Assembly: GCA_023431215.1 (NCBI GenBank)
Contig: JAEYXR010000032.1
Coordinates: forward strand, 1-36,582
DNA: 36,582 nucleotides
Reading direction: 5' to 3'
DNA from: Bacillota bacterium
GTDB lineage: Bacteria > Bacillota > Clostridia > Oscillospirales > Ruminococcaceae
The notes below the pieces were generated by a model that did not search any database, had not been told where the DNA came from, and worked only from the letters and a program-made list of their open reading frames with translations. Both the position numbers and the translations under genes were made by a program. Every line of letters begins with the position of its first letter. Within the stretch, counting starts at the first letter, position 1. Of the stretch, positions 1 to 6,778 are shown in pieces.

Positions 1-29
1 CTGTGGTTTTAATGTAAAAATTATTCCAT

Positions 30-116
30 GCCGGTATGATGGAATTGGCAGACGTGCGGGACTCAAAATCCCGTGGTAGCAATACCGTGTCGGTTCGACC
101 CCGACTACCGGCACCA
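30..116 (+). tRNA. tRNA-Leu (anticodon CAA)
   Basis: An 87-nt cloverleaf can be folded by eye. The acceptor arms GCCGGTA and TACCGGC pair, the discriminator base is A113 and CCA is encoded at 114-116. The anticodon stem CGGGA/TCCCG closes the loop CTCAAAA, which gives anticodon CAA and reads UUG leucine codons. The long variable arm (GGTAGCAATACC) is the class II arm expected of tRNA-Leu. The T-arm is present as GTCGGTTCGACCCCGAC. A terminator follows directly. Confidence 0.96.
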
Positions 117-119
117 AAT

Positions 120-153
120 AAGAAAGACCAGTCTTACGACTGGTCTTTCTTAT
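120..153 (+). terminator. Intrinsic terminator of tRNA-Leu
   Basis: A perfect 14-bp stem (left arm 120-133, right arm 138-151) encloses the tetraloop TTAC. The right arm ends in a T-rich tract. It starts three bases after the CCA end of the tRNA, so it most likely ends the tRNA transcript. Confidence 0.88.
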
Positions 154-260
154 TCCCTTAAAAACGGCATTTCTTCAAACAGTCAAGCTCTATACGCAAA
201 AAAAGTTCTACCGCGTTTGCAAAACTCTTGCGGAGATTCTTTATATTGTGTATTTTTAAT

Positions 261-330
261 CTGAAACAGCAAAATTTTTACATCTTGTTTGTTTCAGTGT
301 TTTTTCGCCTTTTTTCGCACTTTGGGTGCG
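261..330 (+). promoter_or_regulatory. Structured leader upstream of the MATE gene
   Basis: An inverted repeat CTGAAACA (261-268) / TGTTTCAG (290-297) is followed by TGTTTTTTCG, which is terminator-like. A second small hairpin CGCAC-TTTGG-GTGCG lies at 316-330, just before the ribosome binding site. A weak promoter-like TTGCAA (217) ... TATATT (242) with a 19-base spacer precedes them. The structure could attenuate or regulate the transporter mRNA; that is inference. Confidence 0.3.
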
Positions 331-357
331 CTATAACAGTAGTTAGGAGGCTCGGGT

Positions 358-1716
358 ATGAGCTTTATGAAAATTCTTGGGGACCGACAGCTTCGGACAA
401 GCTTGCTGGGCATTGCCCTGCCGGTTGCCCTGCAGAATCTGATTACCTACATGACCAACATGATGGACACCGTCATGCTGGGTCAGCTGGGTGAGGTACA
501 GCTTTCTGCAGCTGCCATGTCCAACCAGTTCAGCACCATCTTTATGGTACTTACCTTTGGTATTGCCAGCGGAACCAACATACTCCTGAGCCAGTACTGG
601 GGCAAGGGAGACACCAAGTCCATGAGAAGCATCTTAGCCATTATGTACCGTGTAACGGTGGTGCTTTCTCTCATCTTCTTTTTGGCGGCACGCTTTTTTC
701 CTGAGTTTATTTTAGGAATTTTTACCCCCGATGCCGAGGTGATTGCCGAGGGTGCGCGCTATATGCGTATTGCCTGCTACGCCACCGCCTTTAACGGCAT
801 TACCAATGTCATTTTAATGACGCTGCGTTCGGTGGGCACGGTGCGGCCATCCATTGCCATTTATACCGTTTCGCTTTTTACCAACACCTTGTTTAACTAT
901 ATGCTTATTTTTGGTAATCTGGGAGCCCCCAGGCTGGAAATGAGAGGTGCTGCCATTGCCACCGTTCTGGCCCGTGGGCTGGAGCTTGGCTTTGCCATGT
1001 ACTATTTACTTAAAATTGAAAGTAAAATTAAAGTGACTCCCAAGGCAATACTCCATTATGACCGCACCTTTTTGCGGGATTACAGCGGCACTGTAGCGCC
1101 GGTAATGCTCAACGAGCTTTTGTGGTCGCTGGGTAACTCCATGCTGATGGTGGTTATGGGACAAATGAGCCGCAGCTTTGTATCGGCCAACAGCATCACC
1201 AACGTCACCATGCAGTTTGTACAAATCTTCATCATTGGTGTATCCAACGCTACGGCGGTAATTATTGGCAATACCATTGGCGCCGAGGAGTATCAAAAAG
1301 CCAAGGACATTGCCAAGGGAATGATTATGCTCAGTATGATTTTGGGTGTTTTAGCCGGAGGAATTTTGTGGCTGGTGCGTCCTGTGGTCGTCAGCTTTTA
1401 CAACATTCCCCCAGAAAGCAAGGCCCTTGCCATGGAGATTATGTCTGTGGCGGCTTTGATTGTAATGTTTCAGGCCCTTACCTTTACCGGTCTTATGGGA
1501 ATATTAAGAGGCGGCGGCGACGCACGTTTTGTGTTGTTTTGTGACGTAGCATTTTTGTGGTTATTTTCTATTCCTGTGGGGTTTTTGGCGGGGCTTCAGT
1601 GGGGGTTCCCTCCCGCAGCGATTTACCTGATCTTAAAAGGCGATGAGGTGCTAAAACTGCTGTTTGGCCTGCCCAGAATTTGGAGCGGAAAATGGGTGCG
1701 CAATTTAACACGATAA
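358..1716 (+). CDS. MATE family efflux transporter
   Basis: The 452-residue protein has the length and 12-helix hydrophobic pattern of MATE (NorM/DinF superfamily) exporters, which use a Na+ or H+ gradient to expel cationic drugs and metabolites. The N-terminal half carries the family-typical stretch ALPVALQNLITYMTNMMDTVMLGQLGE, here spanning roughly residues 20-46. The second half (about residues 235-450) repeats the fold. The ATG at 358 has AGGAGG at 345-350 with a 7-base spacer. The gene stands alone between the tRNA unit and the sigma-factor promoter. The substrate cannot be told from sequence. Confidence 0.93.
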   Translation: MSFMKILGDRQLRTSLLGIALPVALQNLITYMTNMMDTVMLGQLGEVQLSAAAMSNQFSTIFMVLTFGIASGTNILLSQYWGKGDTKSMRSILAIMYRVTVVLSLIFFLAARFFPEFILGIFTPDAEVIAEGARYMRIACYATAFNGITNVILMTLRSVGTVRPSIAIYTVSLFTNTLFNYMLIFGNLGAPRLEMRGAAIATVLARGLELGFAMYYLLKIESKIKVTPKAILHYDRTFLRDYSGTVAPVMLNELLWSLGNSMLMVVMGQMSRSFVSANSITNVTMQFVQIFIIGVSNATAVIIGNTIGAEEYQKAKDIAKGMIMLSMILGVLAGGILWLVRPVVVSFYNIPPESKALAMEIMSVAALIVMFQALTFTGLMGILRGGGDARFVLFCDVAFLWLFSIPVGFLAGLQWGFPPAAIYLILKGDEVLKLLFGLPRIWSGKWVRNLTR

Positions 1717-1819
1717 AATTACAAACAACAATTTACTATGTAAATGTAGCCAATTTTAAAGCTTTGACAAAAGATTCACGTCTAAAATGAGTTTTTTTGT
1801 AGAAGCCCAACAAAAACAC

Positions 1820-1848
1820 TTGACAAAGCAAAATAAAGAGGGTATAAT
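1820..1848 (+). promoter_or_regulatory. Perfect consensus sigma-A promoter of the SigH-like gene
   Basis: The -35 box TTGACA (1820-1825) and -10 box TATAAT (1843-1848) both match the consensus in all six positions and are 17 bases apart. Transcription should start near 1855, giving an untranslated leader of about 70 bases before the gene at 1924. Confidence 0.88.
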
Positions 1849-1862
1849 GCAAATTACCATGC

Positions 1863-1904
1863 GGCAAAGGCCTGACAGGATGGCGTGATGCAGAAGCCTT
1901 TGCC
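1863..1904 (+). promoter_or_regulatory. Inverted repeat in the leader of the SigH-like gene
   Basis: GGCAAAGGC (1863-1871) and GCCTTTGCC (1896-1904) form a perfect 9-bp stem with a 24-base loop. It begins right after the predicted transcription start and ends 9 bases before the AGGAG ribosome binding site (1913-1917). It could be an mRNA control hairpin or a 5' stabiliser. It lacks a U-tract, so it is not a terminator. Confidence 0.4.
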
Positions 1905-1923
1905 TTGGAAACAGGAGCGATCA

Positions 1924-2508
1924 ATGGGAACGTGCGGATATTATCAGCTTAAAGACGAGGAGCTTGTGCTTCTTGCAGCCGATGGAGACAATACGGCTGT
2001 TGCCGAGCTGGTAACACGCTATTTGCCCATGATACGCAAGCGAGCCTCCCGTTACTCTCTCCCCGGGCTGGAGCCTGAGGATTTGGTGCAGGAAGGTCTT
2101 TTGGGACTACTGAAAGCAATTCGGCTTTTTGACATCATGCAGGGCAGCTTTAGTGCTTTTGCATCCCTATGTGTTTCCTCCAGCATGGCCAGTGTGGCCA
2201 AGTCCGCTCTTTCTTTGCGCAACAGACCCTTGGTAGATTATTCTTCCTTACAGGGCAGCTCAGAGGACGAGCAGTGCCTCTCCCTTCGGGATATGGCAAT
2301 TGGCCCCGAGGAGCAGCTCATCATAGCCGAACAGGTGAGCGAGCTTAATTTAAAAATCACGTCACTTTTGTCTTTATTCGAGCAAAGAGTTTTAAAGCTT
2401 TATTTAGGCGGGCACTCTTACACGGAGATTTCTCAACTACTTCTTTCTACTACCAAAGCTGTGGACAATGCCCTACAACGAGTCAGACGAAAGCTACGGT
2501 CGGCATAG
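1924..2508 (+). CDS. RNA polymerase sigma factor, SigH-like
   Basis: A 194-residue sigma-70 family protein. Residues about 20-95 hold region 2 with the DLVQEGLLGLLKAIRLFD core (RNA polymerase clamp and -10 contact). Residues about 140-190 hold region 4 (LFEQRVLKLYLGGHSYTEIS plus the recognition helix KAVDNALQRVRRKL). The VDNALQRVRRKL ending closely matches the known end of SigH/Spo0H, the early sporulation and transition-state sigma factor. The middle (VSSSMASVAKSALSLRNRPLVDYSSL) is more divergent than in classical SigH. I start it at 1924, where AGGAG lies 6 bases upstream, rather than at the in-frame ATG 1885, which lies inside the leader inverted repeat. It may share a transcript with the zinc-ribbon gene 124 bases downstream. 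Confidence 0.85.
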   Translation: MGTCGYYQLKDEELVLLAADGDNTAVAELVTRYLPMIRKRASRYSLPGLEPEDLVQEGLLGLLKAIRLFDIMQGSFSAFASLCVSSSMASVAKSALSLRNRPLVDYSSLQGSSEDEQCLSLRDMAIGPEEQLIIAEQVSELNLKITSLLSLFEQRVLKLYLGGHSYTEISQLLLSTTKAVDNALQRVRRKLRSA

Positions 2509-2585
2509 GCCGGCTACCCCTTCCCAGTTATCAGCCTGAATACGTCAGGTTGAAAATAATACCCAGAAGCCCCACCAGAGCAATA

Positions 2586-2624
2586 TCGCTTTGGAGCATC
2601 TAGGGTAAACAATCCAAAGCGAGG
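2586..2624 (+). promoter_or_regulatory. Inverted repeat covering the ribosome binding site of the zinc-ribbon gene
   Basis: TCGCTTTGGA (2586-2595) and TCCAAAGCGA (2613-2622) form a perfect 10-bp stem with a 17-base loop. The last two bases of the right arm (GA) are the first two of the GAGG ribosome binding site at 2621-2624, 8 bases before the ATG at 2633. Folding would therefore mask part of the site. No U-tract follows, which argues against termination. Confidence 0.5.
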
Positions 2625-2632
2625 TAATCAGA

Positions 2633-2911
2633 ATGTACGAAGACAAGAAGTTAGTTTGCAAAGAGTGCGGATCCGAATTTATTTTTACTGCCGGTGAGCA
2701 GGAGTTTTACGCAGAGAGAGGCTTTGCTAATGAGCCCCAGCGCTGCAAAGGCTGCCGCGATGCTCGCAAGCAGAACCAGAGAACTGAGCGTGAAATGTTC
2801 ACCGCTACCTGTGCAGGTTGCGGCTGCGAGGCAAGAGTTCCCTTTAAGCCCCGCGAAGATCGCCCTGTTTACTGCAGCGAGTGCTTTGCTAAGATGAAAG
2901 ACGGTCAGTAA
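2633..2911 (+). CDS. Small zinc-ribbon domain protein (zf-trcl-like)
   Basis: A 92-residue cytoplasmic protein with four CxxC knuckles arranged as two pairs. CKEC (about residues 9-12) and CKGC (about 38-41) flank the segment FTAGEQEFYAERGF, typical of the 'probable zinc-ribbon' family PF13451. CAGC (about 60-63) and CSEC (about 81-84) form a second ribbon near RPVYC. Each pair likely binds one zinc. The biochemical role of the family is not known to me; nucleic-acid or protein binding is possible. It is followed by a strong terminator, and no separate promoter is obvious, so it may be read from the sigma-factor promoter. Confidence 0.85.
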   Translation: MYEDKKLVCKECGSEFIFTAGEQEFYAERGFANEPQRCKGCRDARKQNQRTEREMFTATCAGCGCEARVPFKPREDRPVYCSECFAKMKDGQ

Positions 2912-2926
2912 TCTATAAGCAAAATC

Positions 2927-2960
2927 AAGGAGAGTATCTTTGGATACTCTCCTTTTTTTA
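2927..2960 (+). terminator. Intrinsic terminator after the zinc-ribbon gene
   Basis: A perfect 10-bp stem, GGAGAGTATC (2929-2938) with GATACTCTCC (2943-2952), has a TTTG loop and is followed by seven T residues (2953-2959). This is a textbook terminator for the rightward sigma factor/zinc-ribbon unit. Confidence 0.93.
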
Positions 2961-2971
2961 TTTCTCTTATA

Positions 2972-3147
2972 TTATTTTATGTCAAGATATATTTCTTCTG
3001 CAGCTTTTTGTGCTTCTTTTTGTTGTTCAGCTGCAACACAAAAGTACCGCATAGAAAATGCATTAGAAAGATCTTTACTTGTTTTAACAATTCAACTACA
3101 TCTGTAACACAGCTAAATAAAACAAAATATGGCTCTTTACTTTCCAT
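2972..3147 (-). pseudogene. Small unknown gene, apparently frameshifted
   Basis: Leftward ATG at 3147 has a good site (AAGGGGG, 6 bases away). The frame starts MESKEPYFVLFSCVTDVVELL and as it stands ends at 2977 after a lysine-rich tail of 56 residues total (LNNKKKHKKLQKKYILT). Shifting by -1 around the AAAA run near 3081-3084 instead opens a helical, Ala/Glu-rich tail (VAAEQQKEAQKAAEEIYLDIK) ending at 2972, which looks far more protein-like. I infer loss of one A in that run. The function is unknown. It is divergent from the HTH gene at 3217, which has a similar defect. Confidence 0.4.
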
Positions 3148-3216
3148 TCAATACCCCCTTATAAGCAGCAATAATAATGCCTTTTTCAAGTTGCTACAAT
3201 GTTATAAAGGGGTGTT

Positions 3217-3456
3217 TTGTGTGAAAGACAGCCATATTCAAAATATAAAAAGCTAGGCTTAAAAATATCTTATTACCGAAAATTGCGTGGGTTAACCCAG
3301 GAGCAACTGGCAGAAAAGCCGGATATTAACGCTGCCTATTTGGACCACGGAGAGCCGCCCAATATCAATAAGGTCATTTCGCTGGATACTCTGCTTGATA
3401 TTTCTGAAGTATTGAATGTTCCTCCCAGCAAATTTTTAGATTTTGATGATGATTAA
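3217..3456 (+). CDS. XRE-family HTH protein, probably frameshifted at its start
   Basis: The open frame (79 residues from a TTG) carries a Cro/CI-type helix-turn-helix, LGLKISYYRKLRGLTQEQLAEK, followed by SLDTLLDISEVLNVPPSKFL, as in small XRE regulators. The AAAGGGG site (3206-3212) fits better with GTG 3221 (8 bases) than with TTG 3217 (4 bases). The GTG frame reads VKDSHIQNIK and stops at once, and adding one A to the AAAAA run near 3248-3252 would join it to KLGLKISYY. The turn and recognition segment (AAYLDHGEPPN) also departs from the usual SxIExP pattern. Together these suggest a decaying regulator, although a translated short form is possible. Confidence 0.55.
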   Translation: MCERQPYSKYKKLGLKISYYRKLRGLTQEQLAEKPDINAAYLDHGEPPNINKVISLDTLLDISEVLNVPPSKFLDFDDD

Positions 3457-3461
3457 TAAGA

Positions 3462-3503
3462 AAATTTAGGGCTAAGTTTCCACAGCTTAGCCCTAAATTT
3501 GTT
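3462..3503. terminator. Bidirectional terminator between the HTH and metallo-hydrolase genes
   Basis: A perfect 15-bp stem (AAATTTAGGGCTAAG 3462-3476; complement 3486-3500) encloses a 9-base loop between two converging genes. A/T-rich ends on both sides let it act in either direction. Confidence 0.8.
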
Positions 3504-3548
3504 TAAAACTTTTTACTTAGAATACTCCTCATGGCTACTTTTTTATGT

Positions 3549-4430
3549 TCAGCAACCTTGGTAATAAAGTATATTATCTTGCACAACAGGCTGAATCCGG
3601 CCTTCATCACACAGGTAAGTAAGATAGCTGCGCAGGGTGCTGGTGTTGAGCTGGTAGCTTCCAAAATCACACACCACACCATAATGATCCAGCATACGCT
3701 TGTAAATATGCTCTACGGCAACGGCGCCCTCGCTGCAGATGTCCTCCAACATGGCTATTATCTCCATGGCATTTTTGCGGTTTACAGCAGTCAGCAAAGC
3801 AACATCTTCTGTGGGTGCCGCATGAGAAGGAACCACTTGTTTTCCCTGAAGGTTCTGCTCCAGCCAGTCCAATACCGCTAAATAACTCTTGATGTTATAA
3901 TTATAGCAGATACCGTGTTTTTCTATGGTAGCAGCATCCAATACGGCATCTCCAATAAAAAACACCTCGTCGTCGGTTTTTACGCCAATCATGCCGCCTG
4001 CATGGCCATAAAGAGGAAAGATGCTAAGCCCTTTTGGAAGGCCTGCCCAGCCGTACTCCGGCTGAGATGCTTGTGCCCGAAAAAACTTACCGCTCATTAA
4101 ATTACCTGGGCACCCCCCCAGCAGGGCCATGGCTTCCAGTTCAGGGCATTCAATAAATCCGGCTTCAATACGGCTTGCGTAAACAGGACAGTGGGTCTCC
4201 TCCTGAATGTGAGCATTGCCGCCAATGTGGTCAGCGTGGGAATGGGTGTTGATAATTCCCCCCACCTGCCAGCCCTGGGCACTCACTATTTTAAGTATGC
4301 GCTTTCCTACCAGCTTGTCCACACCGGTATCAATAATCCAGGCCCTGTTTCCTTCTGCAACATAAATACCGATATTGGTTATATTGCGAATGTAGTAGGT
4401 TCTTGGGGCAAGCTGTATCAGCTCCATCAT
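3549..4430 (-). CDS. MBL-fold metallo-hydrolase
   Basis: A 293-residue metallo-beta-lactamase-fold enzyme. The metal motif THSHADH sits at residues 62-68 (H63, H65, D67, H68). Further ligands are expected in the YGHAGGM segment, in FIGDAVLD and in VPSHAAPT, so a dinuclear site looks intact. The last ~80 residues (NAMEIIAMLEDICSEGAVAVEHIYKRMLDHYG...) form a helical extension, winged-helix-like in pattern, seen in thiolesterase-like MBL proteins. The substrate cannot be inferred. Start ATG 4430 has GGGAGG about 10 bases upstream. It is transcribed alone, toward the terminator at 3462-3503. Confidence 0.88.
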   Translation of the reverse strand: MMELIQLAPRTYYIRNITNIGIYVAEGNRAWIIDTGVDKLVGKRILKIVSAQGWQVGGIINTHSHADHIGGNAHIQEETHCPVYASRIEAGFIECPELEAMALLGGCPGNLMSGKFFRAQASQPEYGWAGLPKGLSIFPLYGHAGGMIGVKTDDEVFFIGDAVLDAATIEKHGICYNYNIKSYLAVLDWLEQNLQGKQVVPSHAAPTEDVALLTAVNRKNAMEIIAMLEDICSEGAVAVEHIYKRMLDHYGVVCDFGSYQLNTSTLRSYLTYLCDEGRIQPVVQDNILYYQGC

Positions 4431-4633
4431 AATTTTGTGTCCTCCCTTTGTTGCCCAGCGCCGCAGCCAAAGTTGTGAAAGGATCAGTAGTGAATATTAA
4501 ATTCCAACGTCCCATTGCCACTTCCTTTGGCTGCGATGCTTCCTCCAATGAACAAAAGAGCAGGTGGCAGCCCTTAAACGTTTGCTTTTTTACCGATTTT
4601 GCCACTGAAGGCTTATATTATTTTGATTTAACC

Positions 4634-4652
4634 ATAGTGATAAAATCACTAT
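4634..4652. promoter_or_regulatory. Perfect 8-3-8 dyad, possible operator
   Basis: ATAGTGAT (4634-4641), AAA, then ATCACTAT (4645-4652) is a perfect inverted repeat with a 3-base spacer, a geometry typical of dimeric repressor sites. It lies in the 250-base gap between the 3' end of mtaB and the start of the metallo-hydrolase, about 200 bases upstream of the latter. Otherwise the gap shows no gene. No regulator is assigned. Confidence 0.3.
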
Positions 4653-4680
4653 CTTGCATTAAAATTAGCATACTAATAGT

Positions 4681-5970
4681 TTATACCAAAATTCCAAAAC
4701 AACCATCTCCGCTGATTTCAGTAATACGAACCTCACGGATTTGCCCCCTCAAATCCTGGTGCTCCAAAACGGTGACAGGGGTATAATTGGGGGTGTATCC
4801 TGCCTGTTCTCCCCCTGCTGCACGTTCTTCAAACAGCACAGGCTGCAAGGTTCCCACCATATTTGTCAAAAAGCTTTGCCGCAGCTCCTCCCCTGCTGCA
4901 ATAAGCCGGGTGCTGCGCTGCTTTTTTATCTGGGGCTGTACCTGCTGTGGCATAGCCGCTGCACGGGTACCCTCTCGCTGGGAATAACTGAATACATGAA
5001 TTTTAGCAAAGCCTACCTTCTTTGCAAATTCAAGGGACTCCTCAAATTCCCGGTCGGTTTCTCCGGGAAAGCCCACCATCAGGTCTGTGGTAAGGGCAGG
5101 ATGCTCAAAACGGCTGCGAATCTCCTCCACCACTCGGTAATAGGCCTGGGTGTCATAGCGGCGTCCCATACGCCTGAGCACCGTATCACTGCCGCTTTGC
5201 AGCGATAGGTGGAACTGAGGGCAAACCTTACCGGTGGCTGCCATACGGGCAAAGTCATCGGGGGTGATGACGTCCGGCTCCAAAGAGCCCAGACGCACCC
5301 GCTGAATTCCTTTTACCGATGCTGCCAGCTCAATGGCATCAATTAACCGGTAGCCCTGGTCTCGCCCGGCGGCCGAAAGATTGATGCCTGCCAGTACCAC
5401 TTCCTTATGGCCGGAATCTGCCAGTGCAGTAAGCTCCCGACCCAGCTCTTCCAGAGGCTTGGAGCGCACCGGCCCCCGGGCAGTGGGGATGATGCAGTAG
5501 GCACAGTAGTTTTCGCATCCGTCTTCAATTTTAACAAAAGCGCGGGTACGCTTGCCAAAGTCATCCACACCCATAGATTCAAAACTCTCGCCTTTGCAGT
5601 GGGGGGTAATTTCTATTATTCTTTCCCCTGTTGCCAAAAACTGTGAAACTGACTTTAGCAGACTGCGTCGGTTTGCCGAGCCGGTTATGATATCAGCCTC
5701 GGGAATTTGCCGTGCAGCGTCTGGAAACGCTTGGGGAAAGCACCCGGTAAGCACCACCACACTCTGGGGGTTCTCTCTGCGGATACGCCGCAGCAGCTGG
5801 CGGCTTTTTCGGTCGCCCTCTGCCGTAACGGTGCAGGAATTGACCACATAAATATCACTGCCCTGTTCAAAGGGAACAACATCGTAGCCACCGGCAGAAA
5901 ACAGCTCGGTGAGTACTTGGGTTTCATATTGATTTACCTTGCAGCCAAGGGTATGAAATGCAATTCGCAT
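4681..5970 (-). CDS. mtaB: tRNA (N6-L-threonylcarbamoyladenosine(37)-C2)-methylthiotransferase MtaB
   Basis: This radical SAM enzyme converts t6A37 to ms2t6A in tRNAs that read ANN codons. The 429-residue protein starts with the hallmark MRIAFHTLGCKVNQYETQ. The N-terminal MTTase domain has its three [4Fe-4S] cysteines at C10, C46 and C77. The radical SAM triad CxxxCxxC is at C152, C156 and C159 (GCENYCAYC). A C-terminal TRAM-like segment includes GYTPNYTPVTV. The open frame extends 22 codons further upstream to a TTG, but the conserved N-terminus fixes the start at 5970, where GGAG lies 12 bases away. No operon partner is evident. Confidence 0.94.
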   Translation of the reverse strand: MRIAFHTLGCKVNQYETQVLTELFSAGGYDVVPFEQGSDIYVVNSCTVTAEGDRKSRQLLRRIRRENPQSVVVLTGCFPQAFPDAARQIPEADIITGSANRRSLLKSVSQFLATGERIIEITPHCKGESFESMGVDDFGKRTRAFVKIEDGCENYCAYCIIPTARGPVRSKPLEELGRELTALADSGHKEVVLAGINLSAAGRDQGYRLIDAIELAASVKGIQRVRLGSLEPDVITPDDFARMAATGKVCPQFHLSLQSGSDTVLRRMGRRYDTQAYYRVVEEIRSRFEHPALTTDLMVGFPGETDREFEESLEFAKKVGFAKIHVFSYSQREGTRAAAMPQQVQPQIKKQRSTRLIAAGEELRQSFLTNMVGTLQPVLFEERAAGGEQAGYTPNYTPVTVLEHQDLRGQIREVRITEISGDGCFGILV

Positions 5971-6160
5971 AATGGTAGTATACTCCATTTCTCCGCTGAA
6001 GCAGCGGCTAAGTCTATGTCTTTGAGCCATCTTCAAGCAAAATTACTTTTTCTGTTTGGTATTTTGCTCTATAGAGTTTATATTTAAAATTTCATATCAC
6101 CCGACTGATAAGTAACCAATACCCATCATGGGCTTTTCATTTGATAACGTTGAATAAGCA

Positions 6161-6189
6161 TTGTATTTTTTTAAGAAAAAAGGTATAAT
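6161..6189 (+). promoter_or_regulatory. Distal sigma-A promoter upstream of the HPr-like gene
   Basis: TTGTAT (6161-6166) and TATAAT (6184-6189) are 17 bases apart. A transcript from here would start near 6196 and have about 275 bases before the HPr-like start codon. I see no ORF in that leader. Confidence 0.5.
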
Positions 6190-6340
6190 GGACATCATTA
6201 CATGATAAACTTTTAAAAAGTTGCTCCAAATCCTATGCGGTGTCAAAAATTATTATAGTAAATTTTCAGTACATTTACAACGAAATAGATTAAAAACGAC
6301 GTTAATGCCATATGTTAACATCTAGTCCATTAAAATTTTG

Positions 6341-6369
6341 TTGACTAAGCGGCATTTAATTGATATAGT
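6341..6369 (+). promoter_or_regulatory. Proximal sigma-A promoter of the HPr-like gene
   Basis: TTGACT (6341-6346) and TATAGT (6364-6369) are 17 bases apart, each one base off consensus. The start would be near 6376, giving a leader of about 95 bases. The leader contains a 14-bp perfect palindrome, AAAGCCCGGGCTTT (6425-6438). Confidence 0.65.
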
Positions 6370-6471
6370 AGAATTATTGTCAAAGTTAATTTATGTGAGA
6401 CAGCCTGCGCTCATCCAACGCTGGAAAGCCCGGGCTTTTCATTATTTTATGAATTGGAGATGTTTAACGCC

Positions 6472-6705
6472 ATGATGACTAAAGATATCCAGCTTACAAC
6501 AGTAGAGCGTGTGAAGGACTTTGTCAACGCTGTTTCTGAATTTGATTTTGAGGTAGACCTTATTTCCGGACGTTACCATGTAAATGGCAAAAGCATCATG
6601 GGTATTTTCAGTCTGGATCTTACCCGTTCTATCCAGCTGGAAGCCGAGGTTCCCGCTGCGCAGGAAGCTACCTTTGCTCAGGCCATTGAACCCTTCCTTC
6701 TTTGA
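6472..6705 (+). CDS. HPr-family protein lacking the phosphorylatable histidine
   Basis: A 77-residue protein with the HPr fold pattern. The segment GKSIMGIFSLDL matches the conserved Ser46 region of HPr (KSIMGVMSLG), where HPr kinase acts and CcpA contacts. The N-terminal helix reads TTVERVKDFVNAV in place of the HARPA motif, so the active-site His15 needed for PTS phosphotransfer is absent. This resembles Crh (Gln at this position) and the many non-PTS HPr-like proteins of Clostridia, so a regulatory role is more likely than sugar transport. Start: TTGGAGA (6454-6460) precedes ATG 6472 by 11 bases; TTG 6454 and ATG 6460 are in frame but overlap the site. Confidence 0.8.
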   Translation: MMTKDIQLTTVERVKDFVNAVSEFDFEVDLISGRYHVNGKSIMGIFSLDLTRSIQLEAEVPAAQEATFAQAIEPFLL

Positions 6706-6723
6706 TTCCAAATAAAAAATGTT

Positions 6724-6763
6724 AAACAGCTGCTGTATCTTTTGACACAGCAGCTGTTTTTTA
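6724..6763. terminator. Terminator between the HPr-like and WG-repeat genes
   Basis: ACAGCTGCTGT (6726-6736) pairs with ACAGCAGCTGT (6747-6757) around a 10-base loop, followed by TTTTTT (6757-6762). It ends the rightward HPr-like transcript and may also serve the converging WG-repeat gene. Confidence 0.85.
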
Positions 6764-6778
6764 TCCTTTGTAAAGGTG

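Noticed and set aside
3008..3256. 82-codon rightward frame before the HTH gene
   Set aside because: It has no ribosome binding site, is composed of low-information residues, and lies antisense to the better-supported small leftward gene.
4330..4605. 91-codon leftward frame overlapping the start of the metallo-hydrolase
   Set aside because: No ribosome binding site or family resemblance. It overlaps the true gene by 100 bases in another frame.
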